From assembly GCA_900768535.1 (NCBI GenBank), contig CAAGDE010000071.1:1-62695 (forward strand): a DNA stretch of 62,695 bases, written 5' to 3'. Under the pieces are notes generated by a model. That model was given only the letters and a program-made list of their open reading frames with translations, ran no database searches and was not told where the DNA came from. Shown here piece after piece: positions 1 to 7,732 of this stretch (the stretch's first letter is position 1; each line of letters starts with the position of its first letter). The DNA is from Clostridia bacterium (lineage in GTDB: Bacteria; Bacillota; Clostridia; Oscillospirales; CAG-272). A program made the position numbers and the translations under genes.

Positions 1-252
1 GGGGAAGGCTTTCCTCGGTGATTCGTAAGCATTAGATACAGCGCCGATTTACAAGCATGATTGAGAAGCAGAACGGAAAAGATATGCACAGCCGGAAAAA
101 GCCTTCTCCCGGTGATTCGTAAGCATTAGATACAGCGCCGATTTACAAGCATGATTGAGAAGCAAAACGGAAAAGATTTGCACAGCCGGAAAAAGCCTTC
201 CCCCGGGTGGGGAAGGTGGCGCGCCAGCGACGGATGAGGGCGAAATTGGCGA
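1..252. repeat. Partial REPIN-like element with duplicated core
   Basis: This is the right-hand part of a copy of the element seen complete at 3713-3919; its left arm lies before the window. The core, which starts GGTGATTCGTAAGCATTAG, is present twice in tandem (about 106 bases per unit, at about 16-121 and 111-205) with a few point differences. It is followed by the right arm ending near 252. Apart from this and the promoter at 344-372, nothing else is seen before the first gene. Confidence 0.8.
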
Positions 253-343
253 ACGCACCTTCTGTAATCACAAATAAATGCATCGTCTAAATGTGCCGTC
301 CTTTTTCGTTGATTTTCCCCCCTTTTTTCTGTAAATCTTCCGC

Positions 344-372
344 TTGACTTTTCAGGTGCTTTGTGGTAGAAT
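344..372 (+). promoter_or_regulatory. Sigma-A promoter of the DUF523/ABC exporter pair
   Basis: A -35 box TTGACT (344-349) and a -10 box TAGAAT (367-372) are separated by exactly 17 bases. The -10 box overlaps an in-frame GTG at 363, so that codon lies upstream of the transcription start and cannot be the start of the gene. Confidence 0.8.
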
Positions 373-392
373 ATAAGGAAGAGGTGATCGAT

Positions 393-851
393 TTGAAAAA
401 AGAGCCGATTCTTGTCAGCGCCTGCCTGTTGGGGGAGCCGTGCCGCTATGACGGTGCCGCAAAGCCCTGCGATGCGGTGACGGCTTTGGGGGAGCGGTAC
501 CGCCTGATCCCGGTCTGCCCCGAACAGCTGGGCGGACTGCCAACCCCGCGCCCGGCGTCCGAAATTCAGCCGGACGGCAGGGTGCGGAACCGTGCGGGAG
601 CCGATGTGACCGAGGCTTATCGCCGGGGCGCCGCAGAAGCTCTGCGGGTGGCAGAGGAAAACGGCTGCCGGCTGGCGGTTCTGAAGGAAAAAAGCCCCTC
701 CTGCGGGCACGGAAAAATCTATGACGGAAGCTTTTCGGGCGTGCTGACCGAGGGGGACGGCGTGACGGCGGCACTGCTGACCGCCTGCGGAATCCGCGTC
801 ATCGGAGAAACGGAAGTATTGGAAAGGACACAGGAAAACGGAAAGAAATGA
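393..851 (+). CDS. DUF523 / TudS-like protein
   Basis: A protein of about 152 residues of the DUF523 family. One characterised family member, TudS, is a thiouracil desulfidase that holds a [4Fe-4S] cluster through three cysteines. Candidate ligands here are Cys11 in the SACLLG motif, Cys17 or Cys42, and Cys104 in SPSCGHG. I chose the TTG at 393 because AAGAGGTG sits about 8 bases upstream and because the in-frame GTG at 363 lies inside the promoter. The gene overlaps the next one by ATGA, so the two are co-transcribed and probably translationally coupled. Desulfidase activity is inferred from the family only; many members have no known substrate. Confidence 0.85.
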   Translation: MKKEPILVSACLLGEPCRYDGAAKPCDAVTALGERYRLIPVCPEQLGGLPTPRPASEIQPDGRVRNRAGADVTEAYRRGAAEALRVAEENGCRLAVLKEKSPSCGHGKIYDGSFSGVLTEGDGVTAALLTACGIRVIGETEVLERTQENGKK

Positions 852-2566
852 TGCTGAAACGGTTTTTATCTTACTACAAGCCGCACAAAAAGCTGTTTGC
901 CATGGATATGCTGGCATCGCTGTGCGTGGCAATGATCGGTGTGGTCTACCCGATTGTCACGCGGAGGATGCTCAACGAATTCATCCCGAACCGCGAATAC
1001 CGCATGGTCGTGGGCTTCGGGCTTGCACTGCTTGGGCTGTATGCCGTGCGGATGCTGTTGAATTACTTCATCCAGTACGAGGGGCACATGATGGGCGTGC
1101 ATATGCAGACCCGGATGCGGAGCGATCTGTTTGCGCATCTGGAAAAGCTGCCGTTCAGTTTTTATGATCACCATGAAACGGGAAAGATCATGTCGCGCAT
1201 GACCAATGACCTCATGGACATCAGCGAGCTGGCGCACCACGGTCCGGAGAACATCATCATTTCCACCATCTCCATCATCACATCCTTTGTCTATCTTTCC
1301 ACCATCAATCTGACACTGACGCTGATTATCTTCGTCTGCGTGCCGTTCCTCCTGGTCGTTTCCGGACTGCTGCGCAAGCGGATGCGGGCGGCGTTTGCAC
1401 GGGCGCGGGTGTCCATGGCACAGATCAATGCATCGATTGAGAGCAGCATCTCCGGCATCCGGGTGACAAAGGCGTTCAATAATGCAGACCTGGAGCAGGA
1501 GAAATTCGAGGTCGGAAACCGGGAATTCACCGAGGCAAAGCAGGATTCCTACAAGGCAATGGGAATGTTCCATTCGGGAACGGCATTCATTACGGATGTG
1601 TTCAATGTGGTGGTCCTGATCGCCGGCGGACTGTTTCTGTATCAGGGGGAGATTGCGCTGGGGGACTATTCCGCATTCATTGTGTCGGTGAACCTGTTTA
1701 TCAACCCCGTGACCACGCTGATCAACTTCATGGAGCAGTATCAGAACGGCGTGACCGGATTTGAGCGGTTTGTGGAGATCATCGACGCCCCGGTGGAGGA
1801 GGATGCGCCGGATGCCTGCGATTTGGGGCGCGTGACGGGGCATATTGAACTGCGGAATGTGACCTACGCATACGATGAAAGCCGGGACGTGCTGAACGGG
1901 GTCAGTCTGGATATTCCGGCAGGGGAGACGGTGGCGCTGGTCGGTCCCTCCGGCGGCGGAAAGACCACCATCTGCCACCTGATTCCGCGTTTTTACGATC
2001 TGACCGAGGGAGAGATCCGGATTGACGGTCACGATATCCGGCAGGTCACGGCACGCTCCCTGCGGCAGAATATCGGCATTGTCCAGCAGGATGTGTATCT
2101 GTTCAATGCAAGCGTGCGCGAAAATATCCTTTACGGCAGACCCGATGCGACCGATGCGGAGGTCGTGGAGGCGGCAAAGCGCGCGAATATTCACGAGTAC
2201 ATCATGACCATGGAGCACGGCTACGACACCGTCATCGGCGAGCGCGGCGTGCGGCTGTCCGGCGGACAGAAGCAACGGCTCAGCATTGCGCGGGTGTTCT
2301 TAAAGAACCCGCCGATCCTGATTCTGGACGAGGCAACCAGCGCACTGGACAACGCCACGGAGATTCAGATTCAGCGGGCGCTGGAGGAGCTGTGCCGGGG
2401 CAGAACCACGCTGGTGGTTGCGCACCGACTCTCCACGGTCAAGAACGCGGACGAGATCAAGGTCATCGAAAACGGAAGGATCACCGAGCAGGGAAGCCAT
2501 GCGGAGCTGATGGAAAAGAGAGGTACCTACGCGGGACTGTACAATCTCCAGTTCCGTGTGCTCTGA
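848..2566 (+). CDS. ABC exporter, fused permease-ATPase (MsbA/LmrA type)
   Basis: A 572-residue half-transporter with an N-terminal six-helix exporter domain (about residues 10-310) and a C-terminal nucleotide-binding domain (about 330-570). The ATPase has Walker A GPSGGGKTT, the signature LSGGQKQR, Walker B ILILDEATSALD and the H-loop VVAHRLS. Such proteins act as homodimers or heterodimers in the cytoplasmic membrane and export drugs, lipids or peptides. No second half-transporter is adjacent, so a homodimer is likeliest. The start overlaps the DUF523 stop, and ATG at 851 is an equally possible start. The substrate cannot be read from the sequence. Confidence 0.92.
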   Translation: MMLKRFLSYYKPHKKLFAMDMLASLCVAMIGVVYPIVTRRMLNEFIPNREYRMVVGFGLALLGLYAVRMLLNYFIQYEGHMMGVHMQTRMRSDLFAHLEKLPFSFYDHHETGKIMSRMTNDLMDISELAHHGPENIIISTISIITSFVYLSTINLTLTLIIFVCVPFLLVVSGLLRKRMRAAFARARVSMAQINASIESSISGIRVTKAFNNADLEQEKFEVGNREFTEAKQDSYKAMGMFHSGTAFITDVFNVVVLIAGGLFLYQGEIALGDYSAFIVSVNLFINPVTTLINFMEQYQNGVTGFERFVEIIDAPVEEDAPDACDLGRVTGHIELRNVTYAYDESRDVLNGVSLDIPAGETVALVGPSGGGKTTICHLIPRFYDLTEGEIRIDGHDIRQVTARSLRQNIGIVQQDVYLFNASVRENILYGRPDATDAEVVEAAKRANIHEYIMTMEHGYDTVIGERGVRLSGGQKQRLSIARVFLKNPPILILDEATSALDNATEIQIQRALEELCRGRTTLVVAHRLSTVKNADEIKVIENGRITEQGSHAELMEKRGTYAGLYNLQFRVL

Positions 2567-2585
2567 CCGCCTGATAAAACAAATA

Positions 2586-2635
2586 ACCGCGCAGGAGCCA
2601 CGGTGCATCGGTACCGGGACTGCGCGGTCTTTTTG
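2586..2635 (+). terminator. Rho-independent terminator after the ABC exporter
   Basis: The stem ACCGCGCAG (2586-2594) pairs with CTGCGCGGT (2620-2628) and is followed by CTTTTTG. It lies between the convergent exporter and LRR genes. Confidence 0.8.
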
Positions 2636-2644
2636 CGTGACGGA

Positions 2645-3379
2645 TCACTTTCCTGATGGCAGAGCGTAAAAGGCGACTGCCGCGGCGGTGAGACTGTAGT
2701 TTTTGCCGCCGATCCGGATATCCTCCCACTGCGCGGGGGAGCCGGTGAAGCGGATTTCGTCCAGATAGGCGCACTGATAGAATGCCATCTCCGCGATCCG
2801 TCTGACGGTCGCCGGTACCGTGGCGGTCGTTCCGGCGTGCTTGGCAGGGTACAGGATCAGCTCGCTCCCGTCCGCGCTGTACAGGACGCCGTCCACATCG
2901 CAGAACCGCGGGTTTTGCTCGCTGACCGAGATGTAGACGAGATTCGGGCAGTCCGCAAAGGCAAGCTCGCCGATGACCGTAACGCCCGCCGGAATCTGAA
3001 TCGCCGCCACCGTGTCACAGCCGTAAAAGGCGCGGGCGGATATGCCGGTCACGCGGTCGCCGGAGGGGGAGGTCTCCGGAATGACGGCAAACGCCTCGCG
3101 GCAGTCGCCGATACTCTCCAGTGCGCAGGTGCCGTTTCCGTTCGTCCGGAAGACCATCCCGCCGCGGATGTCGATCTCCAGTGTCGTTACCACCGTGTCG
3201 TCCGGTTCTTCATAGCTGGTGCCGCTTCCGGGAATGTAATAGCGCGTGCGTCCGGGCGGGTCGGTCTCCGGCTCCTCCTTCCGGGAATTTCCGAGGCAGA
3301 TCAGTGCAATTGTCAGGCAAAGCGCCACCGCAAACACCGCCGCGAGCGCGACCATCAGCAGCTGGCTGGAATTTCTCAT
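2645..3379 (-). CDS. Membrane-anchored leucine-rich repeat (BspA/LRR_5-type) protein
   Basis: About 244 residues. One N-terminal hydrophobic helix (about residues 6-28) is followed by a polar linker rich in E, D and P. Then come LRR_5-type repeats with phrases such as ARAFYGCDTVAAIQIP, LAFADCPNLVYI and MAFYQCAYLDEI. This repeat family is typical of secreted or surface adhesins in gut bacteria. The ATG at 3379 is preferred over the one at 3385, since AAGGAG lies 7 bases before the former and only 1 base before the latter. The gene has its own strong promoter and appears monocistronic. There is no C-terminal sorting signal, so it is probably held by the N-terminal helix facing outward. The ligand is unknown. 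Confidence 0.8.
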   Translation of the reverse strand: MRNSSQLLMVALAAVFAVALCLTIALICLGNSRKEEPETDPPGRTRYYIPGSGTSYEEPDDTVVTTLEIDIRGGMVFRTNGNGTCALESIGDCREAFAVIPETSPSGDRVTGISARAFYGCDTVAAIQIPAGVTVIGELAFADCPNLVYISVSEQNPRFCDVDGVLYSADGSELILYPAKHAGTTATVPATVRRIAEMAFYQCAYLDEIRFTGSPAQWEDIRIGGKNYSLTAAAVAFYALPSGK

Positions 3380-3413
3380 ATTCATGCTCCTTCCGTAATC
3401 AGCGTTCAGTCTG

Positions 3414-3442
3414 ATTATAGCACAGCCTGTCCGGAAGGTCAA
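3414..3442 (-). promoter_or_regulatory. Sigma-A promoter of the LRR gene
   Basis: Read on the minus strand, TTGACC (3437-3442), 17 bases, then a perfect TATAAT (3414-3419). It lies about 35 bases upstream of the start codon. Confidence 0.88.
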
Positions 3443-3619
3443 GAAAAAGCGTTCGTGCAAAAGCGACAGGCAAGTGCAAAAAGCCCCGCAATGCAGGAAG
3501 AAGCGATCCCGCGCGGGGCGATTTTGGGGCTCTTTTGGTGCGCTGTGGCGAACGGTTTTTACATTCAGAGGTTGATTGCAGGCAACGGTGTGTGGTTGCG
3601 CGGGCGTCAGATGGTACGC

Positions 3620-3680
3620 TCGCCGATTTCGCCCTCATCCGTCGCTGGCGCGACACCTTCCCCCTCGAAGGGGAAGGCTG
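3620..3680. repeat. Solo arm of the REPIN-like element
   Basis: This repeats the left arm of the 3713-3919 element (CGCCGATTTCGCCCTCATCC onward) but ends in a short hairpin, CCTTCCCC-CTCGAA-GGGGAAGG. It stands alone 32 bases before the complete element. The stretch from 3443 to 3619 holds no gene that I can support. Confidence 0.75.
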
Positions 3681-3712
3681 CTACGGCGGATGGTTGCATG
3701 AAGTGGTTCCAT

Positions 3713-3919
3713 TCGCCGATTTCGCCCTCATCCGTCGCTGGCGCGACACCTTCCCCACCCGGGGGAAGGCTTTCCTCGGTGATTCGTAAGCATTAGATAC
3801 AGCGCCGGTTTACAAGCATGATTGAGAAGCAAAGCGTAAAAGATTTGCACAGCCGGAAAAAGCCTTCCCCCGGGTGGGGAAGGTGTCGCGCCAGCGACGG
3901 ATGAGGGCGAAATCGGCGA
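3713..3919. repeat. Complete REPIN/MITE-like element with 61-bp perfect inverted ends
   Basis: Positions 3713-3773 are the exact reverse complement of 3859-3919, giving 61 paired bases around an 85-base core. Transcribed, it would fold into one long hairpin. The core is shared with the copy at 1-252. There is no coding capacity, so any transposase would have to act in trans. Confidence 0.85.
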
Positions 3920-3940
3920 GTGCAATCACCTATCGCTTTT

Positions 3941-4004
3941 TCTCCGAACCTTTTTTGGGGGAAGGTTCTGAGCAGAGCTTGAGACGGAGGCTCAAGGTCT
4001 TTTC
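3941..4004 (-). repeat. Fragment of the AAAGACCTTGGG hairpin repeat family
   Basis: Read on the minus strand this begins AAAAGACCTTGAGCC and continues through TCTGCTCAGAACC. It matches, with drift, the left ends of the elements at 18772 and 60271. It overlaps the last codons of the araC gene and supplies its TGA stop. Confidence 0.6.
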
Positions 4005-4780
4005 CCTTTTGCCGGCGACCTGCCGCAGATGCGCAGAAAGCGGCGGTAGAACGCGGAATAATCGCGGAAGCCGAGCCGCAGGGCAACCTCACCGGCGGGG
4101 ACGCCTTCGCTGAGCCACTGCGAGGCAAGTGCCATCCGTTTGGTGTTGATATACTGCAGAATCGGTGTCCCGGTGTGATCGCGGAAAATGCGGCAGAGAT
4201 GATACTTGCTGGTATAGAGAACATCGGACAGCCTGTCCAGCGACAGCTCCTCGGTCAGGTGGCTGTTGATGTAGTCGATTGCGGCGGACACGGTTTTGTC
4301 GCCGCTGGCGCTTTCCCGGTCGGGACCTTGCAAAAAAAGCAGGAGAAGTGCCTGCGTGACCGTCGCCCGGGTCGCCGCAAGACGTACATCAGGCGATGCG
4401 TCCGCCAGCCGGTCTGTGACAGGGCAGATCTGCCGGAGCGGCAAAATGACATTCTCGGAGCTGCTGTAAATCCCGTTTCCGGGAGCCTGCGCGGGAAACA
4501 GGATCGGCAGCTCCGCAACGGCTCCGACCGCAAACGACCGGTCAAAATTGATGACATAGCGCTCATACGGGGTGTCGGGATCGGGGCGCACATAGTGATA
4601 TTCCTGCGGACGGGTGAGGAGAAGCGTGCCGTCCCGGAGCGGGTAGCGGGTTCCCTCTACAATGAAATCCCCATGCCCGTGCAGGACGAACAGCAGCTCG
4701 TACTCGGTGTGACAGTGCCGCTCAAAGTTGGCGGCATCGGGATGCTCTGTGCGGGTGTGAGCGTAATAATAATCAGCCAT
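3992..4780 (-). CDS. AraC-family transcriptional regulator of the glucuronate operon
   Basis: About 262 residues. An N-terminal cupin sensor domain (HCHTEYELLFVLHGHGDF, about residues 22-40) is followed by a C-terminal pair of helix-turn-helix motifs (about 165-255), including YTSKYHLCRIFRDHTG and ALRLGFRDYSAFYRRF. The ATG at 4780 is chosen because CAGGAGG lies about 6 bases upstream. It is divergent to the uronate operon starting at 4921, so it is the likely local activator, responding to a uronate or uronide (inference). Its final residues (GKRP and the stop) are encoded by the repeat fragment at 3941-4004. Confidence 0.88.
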   Translation of the reverse strand: MADYYYAHTRTEHPDAANFERHCHTEYELLFVLHGHGDFIVEGTRYPLRDGTLLLTRPQEYHYVRPDPDTPYERYVINFDRSFAVGAVAELPILFPAQAPGNGIYSSSENVILPLRQICPVTDRLADASPDVRLAATRATVTQALLLLFLQGPDRESASGDKTVSAAIDYINSHLTEELSLDRLSDVLYTSKYHLCRIFRDHTGTPILQYINTKRMALASQWLSEGVPAGEVALRLGFRDYSAFYRRFLRICGRSPAKGKRP

Positions 4781-4807
4781 GGAAGCCTCCTGCGACATGA
4801 TGGTATC

Positions 4808-4836
4808 AGTATACCACAAAAGCGCAAGATTTGCAA
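4808..4836 (-). promoter_or_regulatory. Promoter of the araC gene
   Basis: On the minus strand, TTGCAA (4831-4836), 17 bases, then TATACT (4808-4813). The -35 box lies within a pair of TTGCAA direct repeats (4831 and 4843) that could be regulator half-sites, so autoregulation is possible. Confidence 0.75.
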
Positions 4837-4857
4837 TGTCTTTTGCAAAAATAACAA

Positions 4858-4886
4858 TGGATTTTTTGCCTTCCGGGCGTTATAAT
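4858..4886 (+). promoter_or_regulatory. Activator-dependent promoter of the glucuronate operon
   Basis: A perfect -10 box TATAAT (4881-4886) lies 34 bases before the first gene's start. The -35 position (4858-4863, TGGATT) does not match consensus. A good -10 with a poor -35 fits a promoter that needs an activator, here presumably the divergent AraC protein bound at the TTGCAA repeats at 4831-4850. Confidence 0.6.
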
Positions 4887-4920
4887 GATGGTACAAACCC
4901 ACAGAAAGGGGAGTGTATTG

Positions 4921-5679
4921 ATGAAACTCGGTGTCAATCTGTATTCCGTGCGCAAATTTCTTCAGAATGAGGAGGATACGCGCAGAACCTTTGCAAAGCT
5001 CCGGGAAATCGGCTATGAGGTCGTCCAGCTCTCCGGTGCGGCGCCCATGCCGGCGGAAACGGTGCGTAAGATTTCCCGCGAGAGCGGTCTGCCCATCGTC
5101 TGTACCCATTCTCCGCTGGACCGCATTCTGCACGATACCGATGCGCTGATCCGGGAGCATCGGTTGTTCGGCTGCCCTGTCATCGGGCTCGGATACCTGC
5201 CGGAGGAATACCGGAGCACGGAAGCCCTGCGCGGCTTGCTGGAGGCACTGCGCGAGCCGGTCAAAAAAATCGAGGCAGCCGGAATGCGGTTTGCCTACCA
5301 CAACCACGCCTTCGAATTCGAGCCCTTCCCGGACGCACCGGGCTGTATTTACGACACGCTCCTTGCCGACTGTCCGGACTGGCAGTTCATCCTGGACACC
5401 TATTGGGTCGTTTTCGGGGGCAGAGATGTGAAAAGCACCCTTGAAGCGGTCGGTGCGGGCAGGCTGACCAATGTCCATTTCAAGGATATGTCCCGCGGGG
5501 CGGGTCGGGAGATCTGCGCCTGCGGAGAGGGGCGGCTGGAGCTGGCGTCCTATCTGCCGCTTTGCAGATCGCTCGGCACCGAAAACATTCTGGTGGAGCA
5601 GGACAATGCAAACGACCATGCAGACCCGTTCGGTCAGCTGGAAATCAGCTACCGCACGTTGCGTCCGCTGGTGAAATAA
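4921..5679 (+). CDS. Sugar phosphate isomerase/epimerase-like TIM-barrel protein (1)
   Basis: A 252-residue protein of the AP endonuclease 2/xylose isomerase-like TIM-barrel family. Metal-ligand candidates stand at the usual strand ends: HNHAFEFE (about residue 125), LDTYWV, NVHFKD and LVEQD. The ATG at 4921 follows AAAGGGGAG by 8 bases; the in-frame ATGs at 4885 and 4888 lie at the -10 box and are excluded. First gene of an operon running to 13074. Relatives isomerise or epimerise keto-sugars, and some cleave 3-keto-glycosides made by Gfo/Idh/MocA partners. Which applies here is open. Confidence 0.85.
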   Translation: MKLGVNLYSVRKFLQNEEDTRRTFAKLREIGYEVVQLSGAAPMPAETVRKISRESGLPIVCTHSPLDRILHDTDALIREHRLFGCPVIGLGYLPEEYRSTEALRGLLEALREPVKKIEAAGMRFAYHNHAFEFEPFPDAPGCIYDTLLADCPDWQFILDTYWVVFGGRDVKSTLEAVGAGRLTNVHFKDMSRGAGREICACGEGRLELASYLPLCRSLGTENILVEQDNANDHADPFGQLEISYRTLRPLVK

Positions 5680-5690
5680 GGAGGGCAGGC

Positions 5691-6569
5691 ATGGCAGAAT
5701 TTCTCATTTCCGCATTTGCGGACGAAACCTCGAACGACCCCGATCATCAGATTGCCGCGCTGAAGCGGAACGGTCTGCGCATGATCGAGCCGCGCAACAT
5801 CGGCGGCGGAATCGTGGATCGCACCGACGCGGAGCTGGACGCGTTTGCGGATAAGCTGGACCGCGTGGGCATCGGCATTTCGGCGCTCGGCTCACCGATC
5901 GGCAAATACGATATCGACAAGCCGTTTGACGCGCACCTGACCGTATTCCGCCGTGCACTGGAGATCTGCCGCAGGCTCGGCACCGACCGGATGCGGATGT
6001 TCAGCTTTTTTGTGCCGCAGGAACGCCTGAAGGAATGTCGCGCGGAGGTTCTGCGCCGCCTTTCGGTCATGCTGGAGGAAGCGGATCGCGCCGGCGTGAC
6101 GCTCTGCCACGAAAACGAATCGAAGATTTACGGACAGAATCCGGCAGAGGTTGCCGACCTGCTGAACGCCCTTCCGGGGCTGTACGGAGTCTTTGACGCA
6201 GCAAACTATGTGATGAATGATGCAGATCCGTTGGCGGGAATTGAAGCAACGCTCATCCGCCCCGCATACCTGCACATGAAGGACGCAATCGGTGCGGAGA
6301 AGGCGATCGTTCCCGTCGGCATGGGGGACGGTCGGTATGAGGAGGTACTGCGGCGCGTGGATCGCGCAATGGACGGGCTTGTTTATCTCACGGTTGAGCC
6401 GCACCTGCACATCTTTGACAGCTATCAAAAAATCGACAGCCACAGGCTGAAAACCGGCGTGGCGTTTGAAAATTCCGACGATGCCTTTGACTGCGCAGTC
6501 GGAAGCGTGAAAACAATGCTCACAAGGCTGGGCTACACGGAAGGAGCGGATTTGGTATGGAGAAAGTAA
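5691..6569 (+). CDS. Sugar phosphate isomerase/epimerase-like TIM-barrel protein (2)
   Basis: 292 residues, same fold family as the preceding gene but clearly diverged. Likely metal ligands are in LCHENES (about residue 142), GVFDAANYV, YLHMKD and TVEPHL. The ATG at 5691 follows AAGGAGGGC, which begins at the stop codon of the first gene, so the two are tightly coupled. Its 3' end overlaps the next start by 13 bases. Two such proteins flanked by two Gfo/Idh/MocA proteins look like paired oxidation and elimination or isomerisation steps, but no substrate can be assigned. Confidence 0.85.
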   Translation: MAEFLISAFADETSNDPDHQIAALKRNGLRMIEPRNIGGGIVDRTDAELDAFADKLDRVGIGISALGSPIGKYDIDKPFDAHLTVFRRALEICRRLGTDRMRMFSFFVPQERLKECRAEVLRRLSVMLEEADRAGVTLCHENESKIYGQNPAEVADLLNALPGLYGVFDAANYVMNDADPLAGIEATLIRPAYLHMKDAIGAEKAIVPVGMGDGRYEEVLRRVDRAMDGLVYLTVEPHLHIFDSYQKIDSHRLKTGVAFENSDDAFDCAVGSVKTMLTRLGYTEGADLVWRK

Positions 6570-7732
6570 GGTTCGGGATTGTCGGCGTGGGAAATATGGG
6601 AAGCGGTCACGCAAAGAGTTTCCTTGGCGGCAAAGTGGAGCATGGCGTTCTGACCGCGATCTGCGACCTGAAAAAGGAGCGGATGGAGAAGGTCCGTGCG
6701 ATGGACGGCGGGGCGGAGCTTGCTGCCTACACGGACTATCGTGACCTGTTTGCGAGCGGAAAGACGGACGCGGTGATCGTTGCAGTGCCGCACTATTTCC
6801 ACCCGCGCATTTCAATGGACGCGCTGGCAGCGGGACTGCACGTCATCTGCGAGAAGCCGGAGGGCGTGTACACCAAGCAGGTCAAGGAGCTGAACGAGGC
6901 GGCAGGCAGATCGGATCGCCTGTTTACCGTGATGTTCAATCAGCGCACCAACTGCGTTTACCGCAAAATGCGCGAGATGATCCGGAACGGGGAGCTGGGC
7001 GAGATCAAACGGGTCAACTGGATCGTTACCGATTGGTACCGTTCGCAAAGCTACTACGATTCGGGCGACTGGCGCGCAACCTGGCGCGGCGAGGGCGGCG
7101 GCGTGCTGTTCAACCAGTGCCCGCACCAGTTGGATCTGTTGCAGTGGGTCACCGGCATGATGCCCGTGCGCATCCGTTCCTTCTGCCACTTCGGAAAGTG
7201 GCACGACATTGAGGTAGAGGACGATGTCACGGCATACCTCGAATATCCGAACGGCGCAACAGGCGTGTTCATCACATCCACCGGCGATACGCCCGGCACC
7301 AACCGCTTTGAAATACTGGGGAACAACGGAAAGCTGGTCTGCGAGAACAATGTGCTGACCTTCACCAAGCTGGAGATGCCGGAGCGTGAATTCAACGCGA
7401 CCTACCGGGGCGGCTTCGGCGAACCGAAAAAGACGGTTCTGACTGTGGAGACCGACGGCAAAAACCCGCAGCACGTGGGGATTCTCAACAACTTTGCAAA
7501 CGCGATTCTCGGACTGGAGCCGCTGTTTGTCGACGGTCGCGAGGGTATTCACGGTGTGGAGCTGATGGACGCGATGCTTCTTTCCACCTGGAAGGACCGT
7601 ACCGTCACCCTGCCGATTGACGATGATGAATACTGGGCGGAGCTACAGCGGCACATTGCCGTCAGCCGCCTGAAAACCGCAGGCGACCGGGTGCTGGATA
7701 CCGAGGGCACCTACGGAGCGACGGCAAAATGA
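6557..7732 (+). CDS. Gfo/Idh/MocA family NAD(P)-dependent oxidoreductase (1)
   Basis: 391 residues. An N-terminal Rossmann domain with VGVGNMGSGHA near residue 8 is followed by the family EKP motif (CEKPEGVYTKQ, about residue 98). The C-terminal alpha/beta domain has GGGVLFNQCPHQLDLLQW (about 177-194), whose aspartate and histidine are candidate catalytic residues. These enzymes oxidise a sugar hydroxyl with NAD(P). GGAAGGAG lies just upstream. A role in oxidising glucuronides or a uronate derivative is inferred from operon context. Confidence 0.9.
   Translation: MEKVRFGIVGVGNMGSGHAKSFLGGKVEHGVLTAICDLKKERMEKVRAMDGGAELAAYTDYRDLFASGKTDAVIVAVPHYFHPRISMDALAAGLHVICEKPEGVYTKQVKELNEAAGRSDRLFTVMFNQRTNCVYRKMREMIRNGELGEIKRVNWIVTDWYRSQSYYDSGDWRATWRGEGGGVLFNQCPHQLDLLQWVTGMMPVRIRSFCHFGKWHDIEVEDDVTAYLEYPNGATGVFITSTGDTPGTNRFEILGNNGKLVCENNVLTFTKLEMPEREFNATYRGGFGEPKKTVLTVETDGKNPQHVGILNNFANAILGLEPLFVDGREGIHGVELMDAMLLSTWKDRTVTLPIDDDEYWAELQRHIAVSRLKTAGDRVLDTEGTYGATAK

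Noticed and set aside
363..392. GTG start at 363 for the DUF523 gene
   Set aside because: The -10 box at 367-372 overlaps it, so the codon is not in the mRNA; TTG at 393 has a good ribosome site.
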